64,000 nucleotides of DNA from NCBI GenBank assembly GCA_035550595.1, contig DASZOV010000096.1, positions 62,001 to 126,000 on the forward strand. The letters run 5' to 3'. Below the pieces are notes generated by a model, which saw nothing but the letters and a program-made list of their open reading frames with translations, did no database searches and was not told where the DNA came from. The number at the start of each line of letters is the position of its first letter. The first letter of the stretch is position 1. Both the position numbers and the translations under genes were made by a program. Positions 27,931-36,782 of the stretch are shown piece after piece. Source of the stretch: CALFMR01 sp035550595 (GTDB taxonomy: Bacteria; Acidobacteriota; Vicinamibacteria; Vicinamibacterales; SCN-69-37).

Positions 27931-29268
27931 TCAAAACGCATACCCAATATCGATCGTCAGCGGCACGCGCATGCCCGGGTTGCGCGTTTCGAGGTTGCCG
28001 TTCGAGAGGTGGCTCACGCTCGCGCCGACGATGAGGTGACGGTCGCGGCCGAGGAAGGCGCCGACGCCAATCGCGTCCTGAAAGATGAAGTGGTTCGTCC
28101 CGACCGGTTGGCCGTCGACGACGAGCTGGGAGATGAACGTCGGTCCGGCCACGGCGTACCACGCGTAGAGATCCGCGAGCGGGCGGTGCAGGAGCATGAA
28201 GCGGAGCCGTGGATACGCGGAGAAGGTGTTGAACGACGTGCGGTCGACGCGGCTCCGCCACATGGCCACGCGCGCGCCGATGTCGAGCGCGAAGACGCGC
28301 GGTGTGTGAAAGACGTTCTGCAGATAGTCGCCCGCCAGCCCTGGACCGACGTCGACGTGTCCGCCCCAGAAAATCGGCACCGTGTGTGACACGAAATGGC
28401 TGACGCCGTACGCCGTGCCGGTGCCGATCCCGAGTTGCACCATGTGTGCGGGGAAGAGGTGATTCGTCTCTTCGGCGGCTGCGAGACGCGCGTCCGGCAG
28501 GCGTCGCATCGTGTAGCGGATGCCGGCCGCGAGGTAGAGCGCGCGCGGCTGGCGATGCTCCTCGTTCGCGGGAATGAAGGAGACGTCGGCAACGATGTCC
28601 CAGTGCGGCGTGCGATGGATGTCGACGCCCGCGCCCAGGACGATCGACCGCAGGTGGTCGTCGCGGACAACGGGCGTGCCGCCGAGATCGAAGCCGCGCC
28701 GGCTGCTGAGCGCCAGTCCGACGTCGCCGTGCAGCGTGACGCGCGGCGACACGGGCACGCGCCCTTTGACCGTGAACGTGCCGAACGCCATCCACACCGA
28801 GTGATCGATGCCCGTGCCGTTCACGTCCTCGTAGGTCAGGAAGCGCGCCGGACGGATGTAGGTCGTCTCCGCGGCGACGTATCGACCGAACTCATGGCCG
28901 AAGAGCGCGACGGCAAACGTCGTCGGCGGCACGCGAACGGCGCCGGTCGTAGCGCCTGGCTCGAGTTGCAGCGCAGAAAACGGATTGTTCAGGTAGCCGA
29001 CGCGAAGGCCGACGTACGAGTCGGCCAGCCACGCCGGATACTGCAGCCGCGTGTCGGGCGCCGCGTCGCGCGAGGTCGCGGCCGTCGTTCGAGCGGTGGC
29101 GTCATCCGCCCGTGAAGTCGATGTCGTCTCCTGCGCCCGCGCCACGTGAGCGTCGCCGGCGAGTGCGACACACACGAGAGCGATGGCGACTGCGAGGCGT
29201 CGTGATGGCATGTGAAGGCGGCGTGAGGCGGACGACAGGAACGAGAGGTCAGTCGCCGCGCGCATCAT
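27931..29268 (-). CDS. Outer-membrane barrel protein with C-terminal PagL/acyloxyacyl-hydrolase-like domain
   Basis: The 445-residue product has a signal peptide (LAVAIALVCVALAGDAHVARA). Two beta-rich parts follow. The first (~70-265) has alternating barrel strands. The second (~275-445) ends with FQDAIGVGAFLGRDRHLIVG, SHLSNGNLETRNPG and LTIDIGYAF. The HxSN...NPG pattern and terminal aromatic fit the lipid A 3-O-deacylase (PagL) family, where His and Ser are catalytic. It may trim lipid A or another acylated glycolipid; this is family-based inference. ATG 29268 overlaps the preceding stop (ATGA), whereas ATG 29211 gives a more standard signal peptide; either may be used. Confidence 0.7.
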   Translation of the reverse strand: MMRAATDLSFLSSASRRLHMPSRRLAVAIALVCVALAGDAHVARAQETTSTSRADDATARTTAATSRDAAPDTRLQYPAWLADSYVGLRVGYLNNPFSALQLEPGATTGAVRVPPTTFAVALFGHEFGRYVAAETTYIRPARFLTYEDVNGTGIDHSVWMAFGTFTVKGRVPVSPRVTLHGDVGLALSSRRGFDLGGTPVVRDDHLRSIVLGAGVDIHRTPHWDIVADVSFIPANEEHRQPRALYLAAGIRYTMRRLPDARLAAAEETNHLFPAHMVQLGIGTGTAYGVSHFVSHTVPIFWGGHVDVGPGLAGDYLQNVFHTPRVFALDIGARVAMWRSRVDRTSFNTFSAYPRLRFMLLHRPLADLYAWYAVAGPTFISQLVVDGQPVGTNHFIFQDAIGVGAFLGRDRHLIVGASVSHLSNGNLETRNPGMRVPLTIDIGYAF

Positions 29269-30200
29269 TGCGGTCCGGACGACGGAGACGCCGCACTCGC
29301 GAGTTTCTGTCGAGCGATGGGACGCGCGAGGGCCGCGGCGACAGCGTGCGAACCGGACGCCATGACTTTCTCGTAATAGGCACGCGCCTGGTCGGCGTGT
29401 CCGAGACGCTCGTGCGCCTGTCCAAGGAGCAGGAGGATGAACGGATCGGTCTGGTCGGCCTGCTCGAGATGCGAGACGGCCGCCGCCGCGTCGCCGAGAT
29501 AAAACGCGTCGTAGCCCAGGAGATACGGATACTGGACGCGCTGGTCGTCGTTGCCGCCTTTGTCGAGGAGCGCCTTGACGCGGGCTTCGTCGCGATGCGC
29601 GGCCGCTGCCTGTCCGCGCCGCGCCGCCAGCCGCGCCTCGGCGTGGGCCCAGCGCATTTCGGCGAGATCGACGCGCCAGTCCGCGAGATCGGCTTCACGG
29701 AGCGCCGTGTCGTGCGCGCGCCGGTACCACGTCTCCGCCTCGTCGAGGTCGCCGTGCTCGAGATAGACGCGGGCGAGCTCGCTCGCGACGTCGGCGGCCG
29801 CGCCGAAGTTGGACGCCGCGACGTGGCGATCGAAGACGCCGCTGAAGAGACGCGCGCCCTCGGTCGTATCGCCGACGAAGGTCCACGAGATCGCGAGCAT
29901 GCGCTCGGTCTGATCGCGACTGGCCGGCGGCGCGAGCGTCAGGGCGTGCGTGAAGTGCGCGCGGGCCTCGTCGTACCGGCCCGCGAGATCGAGGGCGCGC
30001 GCCAGGCCGTAGTGCGCGTCGAACGAATCGGGCGCCGCGGCGAGCGCCTGCTCGTAGAGCGTGATGGCAGCGTCAGGGTGGCCGCTGACGTCGAGTCGAT
30101 GAGCCTCGGCAATGATCATGGTCGGATTGGGTGTCGGCGCCGCACGGCCGCACGCCGAAGCGGCGGCCGCGACCAGGACGAGGACGACGCCGGCGCGCAT
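29265..30200 (-). CDS. TPR-repeat lipoprotein
   Basis: ATG 30200 gives 311 residues with a lipoprotein signal: MRAGVVLVLVAAAASACG, lipobox ASAC. An open frame continues to 30260, but its extra start lies in an intergenic repeat. Tetratricopeptide repeats follow: AITLYEQALAAAPDSFDAHY, GLARALDLAGRYDEARAHF, ARVYLEHGDLDEAETWYRRA, LGQAHERLGHADQARAYYEK. It is probably anchored in a membrane facing the periplasm and acts as a protein-protein scaffold. Its stop overlaps the start of the PagL-like gene, so the two are cotranscribed and may work on the envelope together. Exact role unknown. Confidence 0.8.
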   Translation of the reverse strand: MRAGVVLVLVAAAASACGRAAPTPNPTMIIAEAHRLDVSGHPDAAITLYEQALAAAPDSFDAHYGLARALDLAGRYDEARAHFTHALTLAPPASRDQTERMLAISWTFVGDTTEGARLFSGVFDRHVAASNFGAAADVASELARVYLEHGDLDEAETWYRRAHDTALREADLADWRVDLAEMRWAHAEARLAARRGQAAAAHRDEARVKALLDKGGNDDQRVQYPYLLGYDAFYLGDAAAAVSHLEQADQTDPFILLLLGQAHERLGHADQARAYYEKVMASGSHAVAAALARPIARQKLASAASPSSGPQ

Positions 30201-30257
30201 GGCGGCATTATTCAGGAAAAGCGTCGCAGGACGAAAGCGTGCCGCAGGTCGATGTGC

Positions 30258-30390
30258 CATCTTTTTTTGCCCGCTCGCGGGGCCCCACCCCCGCTCGCCC
30301 GCTCAGCGCCGCTCCTAGGTCGCGGGCTTCGCGGACTTCTCTTGATCGCTCGCGCCTTCGCTCCGCTCGGGGCTCGCGGTGTCATCGTTT
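30258..30390 (+). repeat. GGGGCCCC-core intergenic repeat, copy E
   Basis: CATCTTTTTTTGCCCGCTCGC is split here as the left end, followed by GGGGCCCCACCCCC. Then comes the reverse complement of copy C's module (CCCGCTCAGCGCCGCTCC, GTCGCGGGCTTCGCGGAC) and the right end CCTTCGCTCCGCTC, GGGGCTCGCGGTGTCATC. Copies C and E share a variant core where GCTCGC replaces GCGTT. It separates the divergent TPR and PadR genes. Confidence 0.72.
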
Positions 30391-30398
30391 GTTTGCTC

Positions 30399-30450
30399 TT
30401 GACAAACTAGAGGACTGACGCGTAGACTCCGCTCGTTGATCTAGAGGAGT
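30399..30450 (+). promoter_or_regulatory. Sigma-70 promoter and direct-repeat operator candidate of the PadR-ADOP unit
   Basis: TTGACA (30399-30404), 18 bases, TAGACT (30423-30428): a strong housekeeping promoter. CTAGAGGACT (30407-30416, in the spacer) is repeated as CTAGAGGAGT (30441-30450), over the ribosome binding site. This places two near-identical sites where a bound repressor would block both RNA polymerase and ribosome; autoregulation by PadR is the obvious candidate. Confidence 0.6.
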
Positions 30451-30457
30451 GAGCCGA

Positions 30458-30808
30458 ATGGGGACCGACAAGCCGACCGCGCTCGTGCCTGGCACGCTGG
30501 ACATGCTGATTCTCAAGACGCTCGCCCTCGAGCCGATGCACGGCTACGGCATCGGCGTGCGCCTCACGCAGGTCAGCAAGGGCGCGTTCCAGGTCAACGC
30601 CGGGTCGCTCTTTCCCGCGTTCCGCCGGCTCGAGCGCGATGGCCTCATCAAAGGCGAGTGGCGCGCGACCGAACACAACCGCCGCGCGAAGTGGTACGCG
30701 CTGACCTCCGCCGGCCGCGCGCGACTCAAGGCCCAGACGCGCGACTGGGAGACGCAGACGAGCGCCATCGCCCTCATCATGCGCGCCACGCCCGGCGATC
30801 TCGCCTGA
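30458..30808 (+). CDS. PadR family transcriptional regulator paired with ADOP permease
   Basis: ATG 30458 has GAGGAG 8 bases upstream and is preferred to GTG 30449, which overlaps that site. The 116-residue winged-helix protein has the family motif LVPGTLDMLILKTLALEPMH followed by GYGIGVRL, the wing VNAGSLFPAFRRLERDGLI and the C-terminal helix. The permease gene starts 27 bases downstream, the standard PadR-ADOP arrangement in Acidobacteriota. It is a likely repressor of that unit. Confidence 0.94.
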   Translation: MGTDKPTALVPGTLDMLILKTLALEPMHGYGIGVRLTQVSKGAFQVNAGSLFPAFRRLERDGLIKGEWRATEHNRRAKWYALTSAGRARLKAQTRDWETQTSAIALIMRATPGDLA

Positions 30809-30835
30809 TCGCGCTATCTCGCTAGGCTGCGCGCC

Positions 30836-33517
30836 ATGTCTCTGCTGTCTCGCCTTCGCGACGCGCTCCGGCGTCTCGGTCGCCGATCGGCGATCGATCG
30901 GGATCTCGACGACGAGCTCCGCGCATATGTGGACGCCGCCGCCGAGGCGCATCGAGCGGCCGGCTTGAGCGCCAGCGACGCGTCACGCGCGGCGCGGGCG
31001 GATCTCGGGAGCCTGGCCGCCATCAAAGATCGCGTACACGACGTCGGGTGGGAATCGTGGCTCGAGCGGCTGTGGCTCGACGTGCGGTTCGCCGCGCGAG
31101 GTCTGCGGAAGAGTCCAGGTTTCACGTTGGCGGCCGTCGCGACGGTCGCACTGGGCATCGCACCGAACACGGTCGTCGGCGCGGTCGTCGACTATCTCTT
31201 CGCTCCGCTGCCGGTGGCGCGTCCTGACGACCTCGTCGTGCTGGCCACGGCACGCGCCGACGAAACACGTATCCGTCAGCGCCTCGCGTATCTCGACGTC
31301 GAAGACTATCGATCGCGCTCGAACGTGTTCGAGGATCTGGCGGCGTGGGATCTCGACGAAGTGAGCGTCGTCTCGGACACGGCCGCCGAGAACGTGCTCG
31401 CGAGCGACGTCTCGGGCAATTACTTTGGCATGCTCGGGCTGAGGCCCGCCGCCGGGCGCCTGCTGGCGCCCGACGACGATGCGATTGGCGGACCGCGTGT
31501 CGTGGTGCTCGGCCACGACTACTGGACCGCCCGCTTCAACGCCGATCCATCCGTCATCGGACGCGTCGTCCAGGTGAACGGCGTGCCGGCCATGATTGTC
31601 GGCGTCGCACCGCGCGGCTTCGACGGCACGTTCCGCCTCGCGCGCCCCGAAGTGTATCTGCCGCTCAGCGTGCGCGTGACGGCGTCGCGACGTGCCGATC
31701 GCGACGATCTGTCGGTCCGCGTGATCGGCCGCCTGCGGCCGGGCGTCAGCGTGCGCCAGGCGCAGGCCGCCGTGGACGTGCAGGCACGCCAGCTCGAGCG
31801 TGCCTATCCCGAGACGAACGCCGGCCGGCGAACACGCGTGTACGCGCAGCGTCTCGCCGCGAGCGATCCACAGATCGCCACGTCGACCATCGCGCTCGCC
31901 GTGTTTCTGCTGTTGCTCGTCCTCGTCGTCCTGCTCGTTGCGTGCGGCAACGTCCTCGGCCTGTTTCTGGCGCGCGGCATCGGCCGGCGACGCGATCTGG
32001 CGATTCGCGCGGCACTTGGCGCGAGCCGGGCGCAGCTCGTGCGCATTTGTCTGACCGAGGCGGCGCTCATCGCCGTCGCCGGTGGCCTGCTGGGCGGCGC
32101 GGGCGGATGGCTCGGCGCGCGCGACCTTTCGGCCGCTGCCACGAATGGCAGTCCAGGCTTTCCGCTGTATGTGAATCTGGTCTTCAGTTGGCGTCTGTGT
32201 GCGTTCCTCGTGGCGTTGATGGGACTGACGATCGTCGTCGTCGGCACCTGGCCGGCCTGGAACGCATCACGCGCCGATCCGCGCTCGGACCTCGACGAGG
32301 GCCGTACGACGAACACCCGCGCGAAACACCGGCTCCAGTCGATTCGCGTGTGCGGCCAGATGGCCGTCTCGGTCGCGCTCCTCGTCGTCGCGGGCTTGTT
32401 CGTGCGCAGCGTCCAAGGCCTCGAATCAGTGGATCTCGGCTTCAATCCGCAGCCGATTCTTCTCGCCACCGTCACCGCGCCGTCGCCAGCGCGTGACGCG
32501 GCGACCACGACGGCGTTTTTCCGCGATGCGAGCGACGCCATCGACGCGTTGCCCGGCGTCGCGGGCGTCGCCGAAGCGGAGTCGGTGCCGTTCGGCAACA
32601 GCGGGTCGACGAATGGCGTTGCACGAGATGACGAGCCGTCGCCGCGTGTCCGATCAAAGGTCAAGGCGGACCGTGAGGTCGTCAGCGCCAACTACTTCGA
32701 GATGATCGGCACGAATCTTCTCGCCGGTCGTACTTTCTCGATGTCGGACGACGATCGAGCGCCACGCGTCGCGATCGTCAACGAGACCATGGCGCGCCGC
32801 CTGTGGCCGGACGGTGAGGCGCTCGGCCGCCGCTTCCGCGACGCCGAGCGTCCGGATACGCTCGTCACGGTCATCGGAGTGGTCGCCGACGCGCGATATC
32901 GGCTGGACGAAATCACTGGCGCGGCGCATCCACGCTACTTCTTGTCGATGGATCAAATGCGGCCTTCGACGCGCGTGATGTTCGTGCGCGCGGCCGCCGG
33001 GACTCCCGATCGACTGGCAGGCGATGTCCGGCGAGCGATCCATCGGCTGGCGCCGACGGCCGCGGTTTCCGACGTTGCGACACTCGACGCGCAGGTTCGA
33101 TTCGGATCGAACGGCTTCGGCGGCGCACACGCGCTCAGGTCGGTGACGACCATTCTCGGTGGATGTGCGCTCGTACTCGCGCTCATCGGCGCGTATGGCG
33201 TGCTGGCGCTCGCCGTGGGCCAGCGCGTCCGGGAGATCGGGATCCGCCTGGCCCTCGGCGCCGGCCGCCCGCGTGTCGTCGGTTCGGTCATCGGACAGTG
33301 GGCGAGGCTGACCGGCGTCGGCCTCATCGTCGGACTCGCGATCGCCGCTGGCGTCGGGCGCACGCTCGAAGGCTGGTTGTTCGGCGTGACGCCGCTCGAC
33401 CCGTGGACGCTCACGATGGTCACCGTGGGCGTGGCGCTCGTCTCGCTTCTGGCCGTCATCGTTCCCCTGCGACGCGCCCTCGCCGTCGATCCGCTCGTCG
33501 TGCTCCGCGCCGAGTAG
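30836..33517 (+). CDS. ADOP-type ABC permease (duplicated FtsX/MacB domains)
   Basis: 893 residues. An N-terminal cytoplasmic helical segment (IDRDLDDELRAYVDAAAE, ~20-85) is typical of Acidobacterial Duplicated Orphan Permeases. Then LWLDVRFAARGLRKSPGFTLAAVATVALGI leads into the first membrane helix, a periplasmic MacB-PCD domain (~110-330), three helices (~345-480), and a second unit from ~505 (MAVSVALLVVAGLFVRSV) with its own periplasmic domain and three helices ending VPLRRALAVDPLVVLRAE. No ATPase is encoded beside it, hence 'orphan'; a LolD-like ATPase from elsewhere may power it. Substrate unknown. Confidence 0.93.
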   Translation: MSLLSRLRDALRRLGRRSAIDRDLDDELRAYVDAAAEAHRAAGLSASDASRAARADLGSLAAIKDRVHDVGWESWLERLWLDVRFAARGLRKSPGFTLAAVATVALGIAPNTVVGAVVDYLFAPLPVARPDDLVVLATARADETRIRQRLAYLDVEDYRSRSNVFEDLAAWDLDEVSVVSDTAAENVLASDVSGNYFGMLGLRPAAGRLLAPDDDAIGGPRVVVLGHDYWTARFNADPSVIGRVVQVNGVPAMIVGVAPRGFDGTFRLARPEVYLPLSVRVTASRRADRDDLSVRVIGRLRPGVSVRQAQAAVDVQARQLERAYPETNAGRRTRVYAQRLAASDPQIATSTIALAVFLLLLVLVVLLVACGNVLGLFLARGIGRRRDLAIRAALGASRAQLVRICLTEAALIAVAGGLLGGAGGWLGARDLSAAATNGSPGFPLYVNLVFSWRLCAFLVALMGLTIVVVGTWPAWNASRADPRSDLDEGRTTNTRAKHRLQSIRVCGQMAVSVALLVVAGLFVRSVQGLESVDLGFNPQPILLATVTAPSPARDAATTTAFFRDASDAIDALPGVAGVAEAESVPFGNSGSTNGVARDDEPSPRVRSKVKADREVVSANYFEMIGTNLLAGRTFSMSDDDRAPRVAIVNETMARRLWPDGEALGRRFRDAERPDTLVTVIGVVADARYRLDEITGAAHPRYFLSMDQMRPSTRVMFVRAAAGTPDRLAGDVRRAIHRLAPTAAVSDVATLDAQVRFGSNGFGGAHALRSVTTILGGCALVLALIGAYGVLALAVGQRVREIGIRLALGAGRPRVVGSVIGQWARLTGVGLIVGLAIAAGVGRTLEGWLFGVTPLDPWTLTMVTVGVALVSLLAVIVPLRRALAVDPLVVLRAE

Positions 33518-33539
33518 GCGAGAGAATCGACGATGATGC

Positions 33540-33573
33540 GGGATCGCGCGGTGTCGGGCCGGCGCGCGATCCC
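33540..33573. terminator. Bidirectional terminator hairpin between convergent genes
   Basis: GGGATCGCGCG (33540-33550) and CGCGCGATCCC (33563-33573) form a perfect 11-bp stem with a 12-base loop, in the 73-base gap between the ends of two convergent genes. CTTAT follows on the plus strand. The position and strength suggest termination from both sides, though no long T-run is present. Confidence 0.65.
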
Positions 33574-33590
33574 CTTATGCGCCGGTTCGT

Positions 33591-36452
33591 CTACGAGCCA
33601 CCGTCCGGTGAGGGCGCCTCGTAGAGACGCAACAACCGCATGGACCAGGGCGCTCCGTCAGGCGCCGTGCCCGTTTGTGTGAGGCGGATGAACTTCGCGG
33701 AGACCGGCGCGAAGGTGACGGTGTTCGTGCCGGACGTGCCGTCGCGTTGTGCGATGGGCGCGTCCCAGGTGCGGCCATCCGTCGATACGCGAACCTCGTA
33801 ATGGCGCGGGTAGGTCGCGATCTCCGGCTCGCCGTTCCGGCCGCCGCCGATCGTGGGCGACGTGAATTCCAGTTCGATCAGGCGGACGGCGGCGGGCAGT
33901 TCGACTTGCACCCACATGCCCGGCGTTTGCGGCACGCCGGTCGTCCACCCCAGGAAGTTGAGAACGTCGGCGGCCGTGCTCGCCATGTTGAATCCGCCGG
34001 CGTCGTTCGCGCTCGGCGGCCGGCGTCCGACCTGGCTGGCGGTGACGGTCCACGAGGCGTCCGGCCGAAGGACGTGCGGGAGTGCCCGTTCCAGCGCGTC
34101 GACGGTCCACGGCGTCGTCCGACGTGCGCTCGCCGCGCGCGCGCGAGCGACATCGGCAGGCGTGACCAGGCTGGCGCTGTTGCCGAAACTGTTACGGACG
34201 AACGAGGCGACGTCCGCGACCCATTCGTCGGTGTTCGTGCCCATCGGCACCATGACTTGCGAGTAGGTCGCGCCGTGAATCGGACCGGTGAGGCCGTGCA
34301 GGATCGCGTTGATGACGTAGTCGCGATGGCCGGTCACCCGGGGTGAACCCGCCAGCGCCGGAGCCACAGTCGCACCACTCCTGCCGCCGGGCAACGGCGT
34401 GCCGTGCCCGTCGTCGCCATGGCAGGCGAAGCACACTTCGTCGTAGATGGCGCCGCCGCGATCCAGCGCGGCGCGTTGGTCAGGAAGGAGTCGCGCGGCG
34501 GTCACGCTCCCCGCGCGACTGTTGGCGGGCGGATTCACGATGCGGTTGGCGACGAATTGGATGCCGCGTTCCGAACGCGTGGAGAGCGCCTGGCTGGCAA
34601 CGGCGGTTGCGTCCGAAATCTTCAGGACGTTCAGCGTCAAGAGCGCCTGAATGGCGACATCCACATCCGTATCGCGGGCGAGCGTGCGGTAGTCGGCGGC
34701 GAACGACGAGTCGCCGGCCTTGTAGAGCGTCTCGCTGGCCCGCATGGCGGCCATCCGAATCGTCGGATCGGGATCGGCGAGCAGACGCCGTGCGAGTGAG
34801 GCGGATAGGCTGTTCAGACCCTCGAGCGTCCAGATCGCGTGCACGCGCGCGAGCGCGTTCGTCGACGTCGTGGCCATCGTCTCGAGGGCCGGTACGACGG
34901 AGCGGTCTTGCGCGAGCACGAGCAGTTGTTGCGCCGTGTCGCGCCACCAGCCGTTCGGGTGCGCGAGGTGCGTCACGAGCTCGGCGGGCGTTTCCTCGAG
35001 CATGCGCGGCTCGGTCGTGTCGCGCGCGATGCCGTCGTAGGTCAGCCGCCAGATGCGCCCGTGGTGGACGATCTTGTCCAACTGGTACTGCTCGATCTTG
35101 CGGCGCAGGTAGGTGCCTTCTTTCGCCCACTCGGCGCCTTCGATCATGCCGCGGTACATGTCGGCGATGTAGATGGTGCCGTCCGGGCCGGTCACGTTCC
35201 ACGCAGGACGGAAGAGCGGATCGATCGATCGGATGAACTCGGATCGCGGGTAGACGTTCGTGAGCTCGGTGAGCCCTTCGTGGCGCACCGGCCGGAGGCG
35301 GCGGATGGCGCGGCCCACGACCTCGCCGTAGAGGTAGTCGCCGGCGAGATCGGCCGGCAGCCGATCGCCGCGATAGATTTGGTTGCCCGCGGCGGCCGTG
35401 CCGTAAATCAGCGATCCGTCCGGCATGCGCGTGTCGGAGAGGCCCTGCTGGATGTCGCCGACCAGGATCGGCGCGCCCCAGATGATTTCCAGGTTCGGCT
35501 CGAACTGGTCGGGCCACGCGAAGTTGCCGTAGTGGATGGGGAACTGGAAGTAGCCGGGCATGCCGCTCGCGCCGCCCTGGAACCAGACCTTGCCGGCGTT
35601 GTCCTGCGTCACGCCCCACTGCGCGCCGTTCGGGCCCGTGGGCTCGCGCAGGATGCCCTGGGGCGTCCAGCGGATGCGGTACGCGTTGACGGTGCTGTAG
35701 AGCCAGTTGTCCATCGCCCAGAACAAGCTGCTCTGCTGGTGCTCGATGCCACCGGCCCGTCCGAAGTGCGTCGTGAACAGCTCTTTGCGATCCGCCACGC
35801 CGTCGCCGTCCGTGTCGGTGTACTTCCACACGTCGTCCTGATTCGTCTCCATCGTGAGGATGGCGTCCTTACCGAACGGCAGGACGAACCGCGGGAAGAC
35901 GAGGTGATCGACGAATACGGTGTGGCGGGCGAACGTGCCGTCGTGCCGGACGTCTTCGAAGCGTGAAATTCGTCCGAGCGGGGGCGTCTCGTCGATGCCG
36001 TCCGGCGATTCGAAGTAGCCACGCAGCTCGAGCACGAACATGCGGCCGTCGCCGTCGAAGGCAATCTGCGCGGGATCCTCGATGACCGGCTCGGACACGA
36101 TCGGCGTCATCCGGTAGCCGGCCGGCAACCAGAACTGTTTGAGCTCGTCCTCTGGCGAGAGGGCCACGACCGGCGGCTTTGGCGAGAAGTCCGCGGTGGC
36201 ATTCGTCGGGTCGTCCGGGCTGGCGTGCGCCGAACTGTCCGAGGGGCGTGTACTCCGGTGTCCGCGTCCGGCGGCGGGCTGCGCGTCACCGTTCGGACGA
36301 GTCGCCTGGCCGCGGCCCGTGGACGTCGGGCCGGGGGAGGGCGCCGTGGCCTGCGGCGCGCCGCGGACGGCCCGCGTGCCGAGCGCGCTCCCGACAAGGA
36401 CAACCGCCACACCTACGATCACCCCTGCGACACACAGCGACCGACCTGTCAT
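33591..36452 (-). CDS. Secreted propeller/HEAT/cytochrome c/discoidin fusion, paralogue of 11822-14674
   Basis: ATG 36452 has AGGAAGG 8 bases upstream and a signal peptide (LCVAGVIVGVAVVLVGSALG); 953 residues. The upstream in-frame ATG at 36527 falls in the operator/promoter element, so it is rejected. Layout matches the paralogue: propeller (~95-480; IAFDGDGRMFVLELRGY, YTDTDGDGVADRKELF), HEAT-like repeats (HPNGWWRDTAQQLL), heme site CFACH at ~674-678, and a C-terminal discoidin domain (WVQVELPAAVRLIELEFTSP). Unlike the first copy it is a single-gene unit with no receptor beside it. Likely a periplasmic oxidoreductase of unknown substrate. Confidence 0.85.
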   Translation of the reverse strand: MTGRSLCVAGVIVGVAVVLVGSALGTRAVRGAPQATAPSPGPTSTGRGQATRPNGDAQPAAGRGHRSTRPSDSSAHASPDDPTNATADFSPKPPVVALSPEDELKQFWLPAGYRMTPIVSEPVIEDPAQIAFDGDGRMFVLELRGYFESPDGIDETPPLGRISRFEDVRHDGTFARHTVFVDHLVFPRFVLPFGKDAILTMETNQDDVWKYTDTDGDGVADRKELFTTHFGRAGGIEHQQSSLFWAMDNWLYSTVNAYRIRWTPQGILREPTGPNGAQWGVTQDNAGKVWFQGGASGMPGYFQFPIHYGNFAWPDQFEPNLEIIWGAPILVGDIQQGLSDTRMPDGSLIYGTAAAGNQIYRGDRLPADLAGDYLYGEVVGRAIRRLRPVRHEGLTELTNVYPRSEFIRSIDPLFRPAWNVTGPDGTIYIADMYRGMIEGAEWAKEGTYLRRKIEQYQLDKIVHHGRIWRLTYDGIARDTTEPRMLEETPAELVTHLAHPNGWWRDTAQQLLVLAQDRSVVPALETMATTSTNALARVHAIWTLEGLNSLSASLARRLLADPDPTIRMAAMRASETLYKAGDSSFAADYRTLARDTDVDVAIQALLTLNVLKISDATAVASQALSTRSERGIQFVANRIVNPPANSRAGSVTAARLLPDQRAALDRGGAIYDEVCFACHGDDGHGTPLPGGRSGATVAPALAGSPRVTGHRDYVINAILHGLTGPIHGATYSQVMVPMGTNTDEWVADVASFVRNSFGNSASLVTPADVARARAASARRTTPWTVDALERALPHVLRPDASWTVTASQVGRRPPSANDAGGFNMASTAADVLNFLGWTTGVPQTPGMWVQVELPAAVRLIELEFTSPTIGGGRNGEPEIATYPRHYEVRVSTDGRTWDAPIAQRDGTSGTNTVTFAPVSAKFIRLTQTGTAPDGAPWSMRLLRLYEAPSPDGGS

Positions 36453-36486
36453 GCGATCCGCCTTCCTGACGCACGTCGAGGAGGCG

Positions 36487-36553
36487 ACCATACGCGCTCG
36501 TCGCGGCGTGGTCATTGCGGTCCGCATGAAAAGTGACGCAAAGAATCTGAAAA
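36487..36553 (-). promoter_or_regulatory. Shared operator/promoter element, copy 3 (second propeller-HEAT gene)
   Basis: Read on the minus strand: TTTTCAGATTCTT (36553-36541), TTTTCA (36532-36527), then CCGCA and the -35-like ATGACC, 17 bases, and TATGGT (36492-36487). The order and spacing match the plus-strand copies at 8901, 11599, 50478 and 57757. The start codon at 36452 follows 34 bases after the -10. Confidence 0.55.
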
Positions 36554-36782
36554 GTGCGCGGAGCGGTCACGAACGCGCACGTGACGGGCGCTGACGACGC
36601 CGAGACGCGCCGGGCACTCCTTCTCGGCACCTCGCTACCCGGGTTGGCGCCGCCGGCGCACACGCCCTGCGCCAGGCGTTCGTCGTCACGTCGAGGAGCG
36701 GCGCGGCCGGCTCGGCGGATGGCGGCCGCGTGTGGAACAGCTCCTGCAGTGAGTCGCGCATCACCTCTTCAGGAGAACACCC

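Noticed and set aside
36453..36527. Longer start for the second propeller-HEAT gene at 36527
   Set aside because: It would overlap the operator and -10 element, has no ribosome binding site, and would bury the signal peptide. ATG 36452 has AGGAAGG and a proper signal peptide.
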